NCBI GenBank assembly: GCA_024281075.1
Contig: JAMXLK010000060.1
Span: 1-36,789, forward strand
Direction: 5' to 3'
Source of the DNA: Vulcanimicrobiia bacterium
GTDB taxonomy: Bacteria; Vulcanimicrobiota; Vulcanimicrobiia; Vulcanimicrobiales; Vulcanimicrobiaceae
DNA: 36,789 nucleotides
The position numbers and the translations under genes are program-made. Position 1 is the first letter of the stretch. Each line of letters starts with the position of its first letter. Shown one piece after another: positions 1 through 9,516 of this stretch. The notes under the pieces were generated by a model. The model ran no database searches. It was not told the origin of the DNA and saw only the letters and a program-made list of their open reading frames with translations.

Positions 1-1755
<1,755 letters not shown>

Positions 1756-1770
1756 TACCGCGCAATGCGT

Positions 1771-1823
1771 TTCGTCCCTCGACGAGCCCGTCCTGAGCGG
1801 AGTCGAAGCACCGGGATGACGAG
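1771..1823. repeat. dispersed REP-like intergenic repeat, copy 1
   Basis: The sequence contains CCTGAGCGGAGTCGAAGCACCGGGATGAC. Read on the other strand this is GTCATCCCGGTGCTTCGACTCCGCTCAGG. The same TTCGACTCCGCTCAGG / GATGAC vocabulary recurs at 12078-12145 and 33621-33650. It lies in the thiC/aceE intergenic region and encodes no protein. Confidence 0.6.
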
Positions 1824-1834
1824 AATTCTGGTAC

Positions 1835-1860
1835 CGACCATCCTTCTGATTGGATGGTCG
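1835..1860 (+). promoter_or_regulatory. perfect 9-bp hairpin in the aceE leader
   Basis: CGACCATCC - 8-base loop - GGATGGTCG is an exact inverted repeat ending 44 bases before the aceE start. It has no T-tract, so it is not a normal terminator. It could be a protein-binding operator or a leader-RNA stem. The structure is seen directly; the role is inferred. Confidence 0.45.
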
Positions 1861-1904
1861 ATACGAGCGGAGATAGACGACGGCGCCTTTAATGAAGGGG
1901 CCCG

Positions 1905-4574
1905 ATGTCCGTCTTTGTGCCCGATCCCGATCCGCAAGAGACTCGTGAATGGCTCGAAGCCATGCGCGGCGTTCTCGAAATGGAGGGACACGAGCGCGCG
2001 CGCCAGCTGATCGCACATCTCGTCGACGAGGCGCAGACCGCCGGCGCGCACGTCTCACTCGGTTTCACGACGCCGTACGTCAACACGATTCCGGCGAACC
2101 GTCAGCCGCCGTTTCCCGGCGATCGTGAACTCGAGGGACGCCTGCGCCACTACGTGCGCTGGAACGCCCTCGCCATGGTGGTGCGCGCGAATAAGGTCAG
2201 CTCCGAACTCGGCGGCCACGTCGCGAGCTTCGCATCGGCCGCGACGCTCTACGATGTCGGTTTCAACCATTTTTTCCGGGCGCCGAGCGAGAAGTTCGGC
2301 GGAGATCTCGTCTTTTTCCAAGGCCACTCGTCGCCGGGCGTCTACGCGCGCGCGTTTCTCGAGGGCCGTATCACTGAAGAGCAGCTCGAAAACTTCCGCC
2401 AAGAGGTCGATGGCAAAGGGCTTTCGTCGTATCCGCACCCGTGGCTGATGCCGGGATTCTGGCAGTTTCCGACGGTCTCGATGGGGCTCGGCCCCATCAT
2501 GTCGATCTACCAAGCGCGATTCATGCGTTATCTCCACGACCGCGGGTTGATTGACTCAACGGGCCGCAAAGTTTGGGCGTTCGTCGGCGACGGCGAGATG
2601 GACGAGCCCGAATCGCTGGGCGCCGTCTCACTGGCCGGGCGTGAGAAGCTCGACGATCTGATTTGGGTCGTCAACTGCAACTTGCAGCGTCTCGACGGGC
2701 CGGTGCGCGGGAACGGTAAGATCATTCAAGAGCTCGAGGGCGTTTTTAAAGGCGCGGGCTGGAACGTCATCAAGGTCATTTGGGGAAGCAACTGGGATCC
2801 GCTCTTAAAGCAAGACACTAGCGGACGGCTCCCGCAGTTGATGAACGAGTGCGTCGACGGCGATTACCAGACGTTCAAATCGCGCAACGGCAAATACGTT
2901 CGCGACGAGTTCTTCGGCCGCTATCCCGAGACCAAGGCGCTGGTCGAGGATTGGAGCGACGATCAGATTTGGGACTTGCGCCGGGGCGGCCACGACTCGA
3001 TCAAAGTGCACGCCGCGTATAAAGCTGCGACCGAACATCGCGGGCAACCGACCGTCATTCTCGCCAAGACGATCAAAGGTTACGGCATGGGCGAAGCCGG
3101 CGAGGCGCAGAACATCGCGCATCAAGCGAAGAAAATGGAACTGGAAGCGCTGCGTCTCTTTCGCGACCGCTTCGCGCTGCCGATCACCGATGCACAAATC
3201 AGCGCCGAGAAAGTGCCGTTTTATAAACCGGCCGATGATTCGGCGGAGATGCGGTATCTGCACGAGCGACTCGCGGCACTCGGGCGCGTGCCGGAACGGC
3301 GTCGAAAATCCGCGGCGCTCACCGTACCGGAGCTTTCCGCCTTCGAGCCGCAGCTGCAGAGCACCGGCGAGCGTCATATCTCGACGACGATGGCGTTCGT
3401 GCGAATCCTCAACGCGGTCGCACGCGATCGCGAGGTCGGCCCGCGACTCGTCCCCATCGTCGCCGATGAGTCGCGCACGTTCGGCATGGAAGGCATGTTC
3501 CGGCAGCTCGGGATCTACTCGTCGGTTGGCCAGCTCTATCATCCGCAAGACGCCGAGCAGCTGATGTGGTATCGCGAGGACAAGCTCGGACAAATTTTAC
3601 AAGAAGGCATCAACGAAGCCGGCGCGCTCTCGTCGTGGATCGCCGCGGGGACGTCGTACTCCAATCACGATCTCCCGATGATCCCGTTCTACATTTTTTA
3701 TTCGATGTTCGGCTTTCAGCGCGTCGGCGATCTCACGTGGGCCGCCGGCGACAGCCGCGCGCGCGGCTTTCTCCTGGGCGCGACGTCGGGACGCACGACG
3801 CTCAACGGCGAGGGATTGCAGCACGAGGACGGGAGCAGTCAAGTGGCGGCGTCGTTCGTTCCGAACTGCTGCAGCTACGATCCCACGTACGCGTACGAAC
3901 TTGCGGTGATCATCCAGGATGGATTACGCCGGATGCTCGTAGAGCAAGAAGACGTCTACTACTATCTCACGCTGATGAACGAGAACTACGCGCACCCGGC
4001 GATGCCGGCGGACGCGCGCGACGGCATTCTGCGCGGGATGTACTTATTGAGCGATGCCGGGCCGCCCGATAAAAAAGCATCGCGGGTGCAGCTCTTCGGC
4101 TCGGGCGCGATTCTCCGTGAAGTGGAAGCTGCGGCGAAACTCCTCGCCGACGAGTGGAACGTGCGCAGCGACGTTTGGAGCGTCACGAGTTTCAACCAGC
4201 TGCAGCGCGACGGCGTCGCGGCGCGACGGTGGAATATGCTCAACCCTCAAGAGAAGCCGCGAATCTCGTACGTCGAGGAGTGTTTGCGCGGGCGCGCCGG
4301 CCCCGGAGTCGCCGCAACCGATTATATCCGCACGTACGCCGAGCAGATCCACCCGTACGTGGGGCGTCGTTACGTCGCATTGGGCACCGACGGTTTTGGA
4401 AGGAGCGACTTCCGGCGTAAGCTGCGCAGCTTCTTCGAAGTCGACCGCCACTTCGTCACGATTGCTGCGCTCAATGCGCTGGCCGACGAAGGGACGATTC
4501 GCAAAGACGTCGTCAAGAAGGCAATCGACAAATACGGCATCGATCCCAGCAAGCCGAATCCGATTACGGTGTAA
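1905..4574 (+). CDS. aceE: pyruvate dehydrogenase E1 component, homodimeric type
   Basis: Thiamine-diphosphate-dependent decarboxylase that oxidises pyruvate and reductively acetylates the lipoyl group of E2. The 889 aa match the single-chain AceE family (about 880-890 aa). The ThDP/Mg motif is present as GDGEMDEPES near residue 228, ending NCNLQRLDGPVRGN near 258. Other typical blocks are FFQGHSSPGVYARAFLEGR, SYPHPWLMPGFWQFPTVSMGLGP, TFGMEGMFRQLGIYSSVGQLY and LNGEGLQHEDG. The ATG follows GAAGGGG at good spacing. aceF starts six bases after the stop, so the two form an operon. Divergent thiC supplies the pyrimidine precursor of its cofactor. Confidence 0.98.
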   Translation: MSVFVPDPDPQETREWLEAMRGVLEMEGHERARQLIAHLVDEAQTAGAHVSLGFTTPYVNTIPANRQPPFPGDRELEGRLRHYVRWNALAMVVRANKVSSELGGHVASFASAATLYDVGFNHFFRAPSEKFGGDLVFFQGHSSPGVYARAFLEGRITEEQLENFRQEVDGKGLSSYPHPWLMPGFWQFPTVSMGLGPIMSIYQARFMRYLHDRGLIDSTGRKVWAFVGDGEMDEPESLGAVSLAGREKLDDLIWVVNCNLQRLDGPVRGNGKIIQELEGVFKGAGWNVIKVIWGSNWDPLLKQDTSGRLPQLMNECVDGDYQTFKSRNGKYVRDEFFGRYPETKALVEDWSDDQIWDLRRGGHDSIKVHAAYKAATEHRGQPTVILAKTIKGYGMGEAGEAQNIAHQAKKMELEALRLFRDRFALPITDAQISAEKVPFYKPADDSAEMRYLHERLAALGRVPERRRKSAALTVPELSAFEPQLQSTGERHISTTMAFVRILNAVARDREVGPRLVPIVADESRTFGMEGMFRQLGIYSSVGQLYHPQDAEQLMWYREDKLGQILQEGINEAGALSSWIAAGTSYSNHDLPMIPFYIFYSMFGFQRVGDLTWAAGDSRARGFLLGATSGRTTLNGEGLQHEDGSSQVAASFVPNCCSYDPTYAYELAVIIQDGLRRMLVEQEDVYYYLTLMNENYAHPAMPADARDGILRGMYLLSDAGPPDKKASRVQLFGSGAILREVEAAAKLLADEWNVRSDVWSVTSFNQLQRDGVAARRWNMLNPQEKPRISYVEECLRGRAGPGVAATDYIRTYAEQIHPYVGRRYVALGTDGFGRSDFRRKLRSFFEVDRHFVTIAALNALADEGTIRKDVVKKAIDKYGIDPSKPNPITV

Positions 4575-4579
4575 CGGCA

Positions 4580-6142
4580 GTGAGCGACGCTATCGAAGTG
4601 CGCGTACCCGACATCGGCGACTTCAAAGACGTGCCCGTCATCGAAGTCCTCGTCAAAGCGGGAGACCGCATCAAGAAGAACGATTCGCTGATCACGCTCG
4701 AGAGCGAGAAGGCGTCGATGGAAGTTCCAGCCGAGGCCGACGGCGTCGTGCAAGACGTCAAGGTGAAAGTCGGCGACAAAGTCTCGCAAGGCACGCCGAT
4801 CGTCACGCTCGCGTCGGCCGCGCCGGCGGCTGAAAAAACGGCGGTCGAAAAGCCTGCTGCGCAAACGCCCGCGCCCGCAAAAGACGCTGCCGGCGAGACG
4901 CTCGAAGTGCGCGTACCGGATATCGGCGACTTTACGGACGTTCCCGTTATCGAGGTTCTCGTCAAGCCCGGTGACCGCGTCAAAAAGAACGACTCGCTGA
5001 TCACGCTGGAGAGCGAAAAGGCCTCGATGGAGGTTCCGGCCGAGGCCGACGGCGTCGTGCAAGACGTCAAAGTGAAAGTCGGCGACAAGGTCTCGCGGGG
5101 CACGCCGATTCTGCTGTTGGCTTCGCAGGCTGCGGCGACGCCGCAAAAAACGCAACCGGAAAAGAGCGCGCCGGCACCGCCGTCAGCGCCGCCTCAGGCG
5201 AAGCCGGCGCAAGCAGAACCGGCACAGACTAGCGGAGGCGACGGCGTCGTCCACGCGAGTCCGGCCATTCGGCGATTTGCACGTGAGCTCGGCGTCGATT
5301 TGCGCGGACTGCGCGGAAACGGACCGAACGGCCGCGTCACGCGCGAAGACGTGCAAGGCTTCGTCAAGAAGGCGCTGCAAACGCCACGCGCCGAGGCGTC
5401 CGCATTCGGCGGCCTCCCGCCGTGGCCGAAACTCGACTTCGCGCAATACGGCACGGTCGAACGCAAGCCGCTCTCACGCATCAAGAAACTCTCTGGCCCA
5501 AACCTGCATCGCAATTGGGTCTCGATCCCGCACATTACGAACTACGACGAGGCGGACGTCACTTCGATCGAAGCGCTTCGCAGCGAAGTCAACGCCGAAC
5601 AAGCGAAATCCGGCGGCCCGAAACTCACGATGCTCGCGTTTTTGATTCGCGCATCGGTGGCGGCTCTGCAAAAGTTCCCGGAGTTCAATTCGTCGCTCGA
5701 CGGCGACGAACTCATCTTGAAGCAGTACTATAACATCGGCTTTGCGGCCGACACTCCCGGCGGCCTCGTCGTCCCCGTCATCAAGAATGCCGACACCAAG
5801 GGTTTGATCGAGATCGCGCGCGAGGCACAAGAGCTTGCCGGCAAAGCGCGCGACGGCAAGCTGACGCTGGCACAGATGCAGGGCGGCACGTTCACCATCT
5901 CCTCGATCGGCGGCATCGGCGGGACGGCATTTACGCAGATCGTCAATGCCCCCGAGGTCGCCATTCTGGGCGCAACGCGGACGCTGACGAAGCCCGTCTG
6001 GGACGGCAAGACGTTCGCGCCGCGCTTAATGCTGCCGATCAGCGTGAGCTACGATCACCGCGTTGTCGACGGGGCTGGCGCCGCACGTTTTCTCGTCTAT
6101 ATCGCGGAGCTGCTCGGCGACTTCCGCCGCGTCATGCTTTAG
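4580..6142 (+). CDS. aceF: dihydrolipoamide acetyltransferase (PDH E2) with two lipoyl domains
   Basis: E2 core of pyruvate dehydrogenase, transferring the acetyl group from lipoyl-lysine to CoA. Two lipoyl domains (about residues 5-79 and 108-182) carry the lipoylation motif LESEKASMEV with lysines at 44 and 147. Ala/Pro-rich linkers follow, then an E1/E3-binding domain (VHASPAIRRFARELGVDL...GPNGRVTREDV, about 224-266). The C-terminal acyltransferase ends with the catalytic SYDHRVVDG motif. The start is GTG, just after the aceE stop, with no strong ribosome site, so translation may be coupled. At 520 aa it fits a two-lipoyl E2. No E3 gene follows, so lipoamide dehydrogenase must be encoded elsewhere. 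Confidence 0.97.
   Translation: MSDAIEVRVPDIGDFKDVPVIEVLVKAGDRIKKNDSLITLESEKASMEVPAEADGVVQDVKVKVGDKVSQGTPIVTLASAAPAAEKTAVEKPAAQTPAPAKDAAGETLEVRVPDIGDFTDVPVIEVLVKPGDRVKKNDSLITLESEKASMEVPAEADGVVQDVKVKVGDKVSRGTPILLLASQAAATPQKTQPEKSAPAPPSAPPQAKPAQAEPAQTSGGDGVVHASPAIRRFARELGVDLRGLRGNGPNGRVTREDVQGFVKKALQTPRAEASAFGGLPPWPKLDFAQYGTVERKPLSRIKKLSGPNLHRNWVSIPHITNYDEADVTSIEALRSEVNAEQAKSGGPKLTMLAFLIRASVAALQKFPEFNSSLDGDELILKQYYNIGFAADTPGGLVVPVIKNADTKGLIEIAREAQELAGKARDGKLTLAQMQGGTFTISSIGGIGGTAFTQIVNAPEVAILGATRTLTKPVWDGKTFAPRLMLPISVSYDHRVVDGAGAARFLVYIAELLGDFRRVML
4595..5116 (+). repeat. internal tandem duplication encoding the two AceF lipoyl domains
   Basis: The segment 4595-4807 recurs at 4904-5116 (offset 309 bases, in frame). 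The two 74-residue units differ at only about six positions by eye (K/T, A/P, I/V, Q/R, V/L, T/L), and much of the DNA is identical, notably GCCGAGGCCGACGGCGTCGT. This suggests recent duplication or ongoing gene conversion. Confidence 0.85.
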
Positions 6143-6276
6143 AGTTTTTTCATAGCACTTACCGTGGCGTGGCCGACGTCAACGCGTTAACGAAAATTAT
6201 CAGTTCACAATAACGTTCTGCGTGCCGAAACCAGGGGAACGTTTCCTGCCACCTAGCTACCTAAAGGAGTTCTCGG
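6143..6276. other. intergenic leader between aceF and the small lipoprotein gene
   Basis: Non-coding stretch with AT-rich patches (GAGTTTTTTCATAG, AAAATTATCAGTTCACAATAACG) that presumably hold the promoter of the next gene. It contains a small inverted repeat, GGGGAACGTTTCC, and ends in the strong ribosome site AAAGGAG. I found no convincing -35/-10 pair and no obvious aceF terminator. Confidence 0.4.
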
Positions 6277-6696
6277 ATGGCACCTTCCAAAGCATTACGC
6301 CTCATCGCCGGCGCCGCACTCGTCCTCGGCATCGTCGGATGTCAGGGCGGCGCAAGCGCCCCGCAAAGCTTTGCGCCGTACGGATCGGCACCGGCCGTCT
6401 CCGCGCCGGGCAATGCCGTTCTTCCCAACAAAGACGTTGACATCAAATCGTCGTGCGGACGCAAGATTCACGTCGTGGTCGCAGGGAGCGTCGATTGCAG
6501 ATTCCACGAGCACGGCTACGGCGACGGCCTTTTCACGATTCACGATCACACAAACGGTTTGGTGACGATCTCGCCGACGCAGGGAGATCGTAGGACGAAG
6601 TTTACCGTGACCGGCGTCGCGGTTGGAAGCGGCTACTTCGTCGTAACCGACGCGAACAACCACAAACTGCGCGTACGCGTGCGCGTAACGCTGTAA
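6277..6696 (+). CDS. small secreted lipoprotein, unknown function
   Basis: A 139-aa protein that I do not recognise. It has a clear lipoprotein signal: basic start, hydrophobic LIAGAALVLG and lipobox IVGC with Cys22. The mature part starts with a Gly/Ser/Ala/Pro-rich linker. It then forms a compact beta-rich domain with two cysteines (SSCGRKIHVVVAGSVDC) and an Ig-like rhythm (GLVTISPTQGDRRTKFTVTGVAVGSGYFVVTD). The ATG sits seven bases after AAAGGAG. It is followed by a strong hairpin, so it is probably a monocistronic unit. It is probably anchored to a membrane and exposed outside the cytoplasm. Confidence 0.8.
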   Translation: MAPSKALRLIAGAALVLGIVGCQGGASAPQSFAPYGSAPAVSAPGNAVLPNKDVDIKSSCGRKIHVVVAGSVDCRFHEHGYGDGLFTIHDHTNGLVTISPTQGDRRTKFTVTGVAVGSGYFVVTDANNHKLRVRVRVTL

Positions 6697-6701
6697 CAAC
6701 C

Positions 6702-6740
6702 GGCAGCAGAGGGTCGCGCTGGGCGCGACCCTCTGCTGCC
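6702..6740 (+). terminator. perfect 17-bp hairpin after the small lipoprotein gene
   Basis: GGCAGCAGAGGGTCGCG - CTGGG - CGCGACCCTCTGCTGCC is an exact 17-bp inverted repeat with a five-base loop, starting five bases after the stop codon. No U-tract follows (ACATTACG), so it may act as a non-canonical terminator or an mRNA 3'-stabilising stem. Confidence 0.75.
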
Positions 6741-6857
6741 ACATTACGTCGATCTTCACAAAGCCGCACCCATTTTAAGGAAGCCGCGGCCGCCTGCGCC
6801 TTTAGAGATTCTTCAGACATTTTCGCACCGGCAGGAGTAGAATGGTGACCTCAGTCA

Positions 6858-6871
6858 GTGACTCCAGTCAC
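6858..6871. promoter_or_regulatory. short inverted repeat upstream of first propeller gene
   Basis: GTGACT-CC-AGTCAC is a 6-bp inverted repeat 18 bases before the chosen start, inside a richer set of GTCA/TGAC words (CAGTCAGTGACTCCAGTCACC). It could be an operator or a leader stem. The role is unproven. Confidence 0.3.
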
Positions 6872-6889
6872 CCTCTTGGAGGCTCCGCC

Positions 6890-8008
6890 ATGATCACTAT
6901 ACGGCCGATCGCTCGACTCGGAGGGGCCCTCGCAGTGGCGGCACTTGCCGCTGCGGGTACCGCCTGTTCGGGCGTGCAGGATACGTCGCCGCTCGTCCCG
7001 CTCGCGCAAACACCGTCCAATCTGCTCGCCCGGGGGGCCGAGCGTTCTCGATTTCAGGAGTTTAACGACCTGCTCGCAGGGAGCGCCTACTACGGGCCGT
7101 CCGCCATCGCCAGCGGAACGAACGGAGACGTTTGGGTCACCGACGTGGTCGATCAGGATTTTGGCGAGAACGCGGTCATTCACGTTGCGGCTTCGGGCGC
7201 TCAACTCGACGTGTTTTACTACGGCGGCGTAATCAGCGAAGGCTCGGATCTCATCGATCTTGTGTTGGGCCCCGACGGAGCGCTGTGGATCACGGATTAC
7301 TACAATGGGCAGATTTTGCGCATGACCACGGACGGCTCGTTCACGAACTACCCGTTGGGCTCGTCCTCCAGTGGAAACGCTCCAGTCGGCATCGCCACAG
7401 GTCCCGACGGAGCGCTCTGGTTCGTGGGAAGCGCGAACTTCAAGCCGGCGGTCGGGCGCATTACGACGTCGGGGAAGATCACGTTCTACACGTCCGGCAT
7501 TTCCTCCGGAACTTTTCTTCAAGATATCGCTGCCGGTCCCGATGGTGCGATGTGGTTCACGGAGCCGAATGCCGGCAAAATCGGCCGGATCACGATGCGC
7601 GGCAAAGTGACTGAATATTCCAATGGCATAACAACCGGCTCGTACCCCTGGTCCATTACCACCGGGCCCGACAAGGCGCTTTGGTTCACCGAACTCTTGG
7701 GCGGTCGAATCGGCCGCATCACGACCAAAGGCCACGTTGAGGAATTCTCCAAGGGAATAACGCCCACCGAAGAGCCGGTGGGCATCGCAGCCGGTCCCCA
7801 TCGGGCGCTTTGGTTCACCGAATACGAGACCTACGGCTCGTATCAGACCCGAGCGGCGAAAGTTGGACGCATCACGACCGCCGGATCGATTCACGAGTTT
7901 TCTGGGTTCGACCCAAACTCCGCACCGGGTGATATCGCGGCCGGCAACCACCAGCACATGTGGTTTGTCGAATTGGCGACGAACAAACTGGGACGCGTGC
8001 ACATATGA
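6890..8008 (+). CDS. Vgb-like seven-bladed beta-propeller lipoprotein, paralogue 1
   Basis: 372-aa secreted protein of the virginiamycin B lyase-like (streptogramin lyase, COG4257-type) propeller group. The track ORF begins 48 bases upstream, but ATG 6890 has TTGGAGG seven bases ahead and starts a signal peptide (AVAALAAAGTACSG, Cys26; the lipobox is weak). Seven blade cores of the form GPDGALWFTE follow: GTNGDVWV, GPDGALWI, GPDGALWF, GPDGAMWF, GPDKALWF, GPHRALWF, GNHQHMWF. Most are followed by KIGRITTxGKVTEYSNGI. Blade 1 carries the block TDVVDQDFGEN shared with its two paralogues. The ligand is unknown; lyase activity should not be assumed. The stop overlaps the next start. Confidence 0.88.
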   Translation: MITIRPIARLGGALAVAALAAAGTACSGVQDTSPLVPLAQTPSNLLARGAERSRFQEFNDLLAGSAYYGPSAIASGTNGDVWVTDVVDQDFGENAVIHVAASGAQLDVFYYGGVISEGSDLIDLVLGPDGALWITDYYNGQILRMTTDGSFTNYPLGSSSSGNAPVGIATGPDGALWFVGSANFKPAVGRITTSGKITFYTSGISSGTFLQDIAAGPDGAMWFTEPNAGKIGRITMRGKVTEYSNGITTGSYPWSITTGPDKALWFTELLGGRIGRITTKGHVEEFSKGITPTEEPVGIAAGPHRALWFTEYETYGSYQTRAAKVGRITTAGSIHEFSGFDPNSAPGDIAAGNHQHMWFVELATNKLGRVHI

Positions 8009-9066
8009 GGTGGCTGCGCGCCTGTGTCGTATTAACGGCTCTCGCCGCGACATTCGGATGTTCCACTCCGGGAACCGGCGGTTCGCTGACGCCGCAACGC
8101 GCCGCCGGCGGTGCGGAGCTCGTGACGCCGCAAGCGCGCGAACGCGTGAGAATCAAAGAGTTCGCCGACCTTCCGCGATACGGCTCATATTACGTTCCGG
8201 GCGCGGTCGCGGCCGGACCCGCCGGTTTGATATGGGTTATCGACGGCATCGATCAAGATTTCGGCGTCAACGCGCTCGTCGGCATCGATACTTCGGGCAA
8301 GAGCAAACATACGTATTACGCCGGATCGAATTACGAATCGTTGACGGACATCGCGATCGGCTCGGACGGAGCGCTGTGGATGACCGACGATTTAAGCGTC
8401 GAGCTTGTGAGAGCTACGATTGACGGAGCCTTCACGCTCTATCCAGTCCCAAGCGATCCCATCGCCATCACGAGCGGCCCCGACAAGGCGCTATGGGTTA
8501 CGGCGGCTCGATTGAGCGGCGGCGCGATCGAACGCGTCACGACCAAAGGTAAAGTTAGAGTGTACAATACCTCGGCGCAGGTTGACGACATCGCAACCGG
8601 TTCCGACGGCGCGCTATGGTTTTCGGAAGTGTACCCCAGCGGCGGCATTGGCCGGATTACGACGCACGGCAAGGTGAGCAGCTACACCAGCGGCATCACC
8701 TCGATCCCGGGCGCAGTCGCGCTTGGTCCCGATGGCGCCATCTGGTTCACCGAGTATTCGAACGGCCAAGCCAAGATCGGCCGCATCACGACATCGGGCG
8801 CCGTCACGGAATATACGAACGGTATCAGCGCCGGCGAAGTTGCCCACGACATCGCCGCGGGACCCGACGGCGCGATGTGGTTCACCGAGTCGGCGCCGTA
8901 CTACGGAACGCCCAAAATCGGACGCATTTCGATGTCCGGTCACATCATCGAATATGGGAAGGGGCTGCCCACGCAGGCCGGCCCGTCAGGCATCGTCGCG
9001 GGGCCCGATGGAAACATGTGGTTCACGGATGCGTTCAACGATGAAACCGGCCGCGTTTCGCTGTGA
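8005..9066 (+). CDS. Vgb-like seven-bladed beta-propeller lipoprotein, paralogue 2
   Basis: 353 aa. ATG 8005 overlaps the upstream TGA (ATGA), so translation is probably coupled to paralogue 1. The track's earlier start would lose the signal peptide MRWLRACVVLTALAATFGC (lipid-attachment Cys19). Seven blade motifs can be counted (GPAGLIWV, GSDGALWM, GPDKALWV, GSDGALWF, GPDGAIWF, GPDGAMWF, GPDGNMWF). The N-terminal block reads EFADLPRYGSYYVPGAVAAGP...IDGIDQDFGVN and is closer to paralogue 3 than to 1. It is likely an envelope-anchored binding or scaffold protein; the partner is not known. Confidence 0.88.
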   Translation: MRWLRACVVLTALAATFGCSTPGTGGSLTPQRAAGGAELVTPQARERVRIKEFADLPRYGSYYVPGAVAAGPAGLIWVIDGIDQDFGVNALVGIDTSGKSKHTYYAGSNYESLTDIAIGSDGALWMTDDLSVELVRATIDGAFTLYPVPSDPIAITSGPDKALWVTAARLSGGAIERVTTKGKVRVYNTSAQVDDIATGSDGALWFSEVYPSGGIGRITTHGKVSSYTSGITSIPGAVALGPDGAIWFTEYSNGQAKIGRITTSGAVTEYTNGISAGEVAHDIAAGPDGAMWFTESAPYYGTPKIGRISMSGHIIEYGKGLPTQAGPSGIVAGPDGNMWFTDAFNDETGRVSL

Positions 9067-9085
9067 TGTATGTAAAGCGGACGCA

Positions 9086-9110
9086 ATACATGACAGAAGA
9101 TGTCAAGTAT
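9086..9110. promoter_or_regulatory. extended palindrome upstream of the VOC gene (putative WYL-regulator operator)
   Basis: ATAC-A-TGACA-GAAGA-TGTCA-A-GTAT is a near-perfect palindrome with arms ATAC and TGACA. The same TGACA-N5-TGTCAAGTATG recurs at 10493-10512, next to the regulator gene. It covers the earliest possible VOC start codon, which argues for translation starting downstream. Binding by the adjacent WYL regulator is inferred. Confidence 0.65.
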
Positions 9111-9129
9111 GAAAGGGTACGCTCCTGTC

Positions 9130-9516
9130 ATGAATGAGACGCTTAAGGACAACGATACTACCGTAGCCGTCAAAGGCATCGACATCGCAGCTTATCTCGT
9201 CCGCGATCCGCAACGGCAGATCGCCTTCTACCGCGACGTCCTCGGAATGACGCCCACGATGATCGACGATCAGGGCCGCGGCGCAGAGTTCACCCTTGCC
9301 GACGGTTCGACGTTCGGCGTTTGGAAACCCGAAGACGGCGAGACCGGCGGGGCGATCATGTTCGCCGTCGACGACGCGAAGCGCGCCGTCGAGCATTACC
9401 GGGCACGCGGTCTGCAACTCTCCGACGTCATGGAATCACCGGTCTGCCTCATGGCCTTCGGTCAAGACCCCGAAGGCAACTCGATCATCATTCATCAGCG
9501 CAAAGTCCGCGATTAG
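9130..9516 (+). CDS. VOC-family (glyoxalase/bleomycin-resistance-like) protein
   Basis: 128-aa single-domain vicinal-oxygen-chelate protein. The fold is recognisable from KGIDIAAYLVRDPQRQIAFYRDVLGMTP, then EFTLADGSTFGVWKP, and the second half MFAVDDAKRAVEHYRARG...AFGQDPEGNSIIIHQ. The substrate cannot be told from sequence; the family includes lyases, dioxygenases and binding proteins. In-frame starts exist at 9100, 9109 and 9130. I chose 9130 (MNETLKD) because the first overlaps and the second abuts the putative operator, though no start has a good ribosome site. Its stop overlaps the stop of the convergent WYL regulator by four bases, an arrangement that fits a regulator-target pair. Confidence 0.85.
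   Translation: MNETLKDNDTTVAVKGIDIAAYLVRDPQRQIAFYRDVLGMTPTMIDDQGRGAEFTLADGSTFGVWKPEDGETGGAIMFAVDDAKRAVEHYRARGLQLSDVMESPVCLMAFGQDPEGNSIIIHQRKVRD

Noticed and set aside
4370-5155. 261-aa minus-strand ORF in aceE/aceF
   Set aside because: Mirror of the AceF lipoyl repeats; its own repeated pattern only reflects the duplicated DNA.
6851-8053. 400-aa minus-strand ORF across propeller paralogue 1
   Set aside because: It is the antisense of the repeated GPDGALWF-type codons, which stay open by codon bias. It is Arg/Asp-rich with no recognisable domain, and the plus-strand lipoprotein has a ribosome site and signal peptide.
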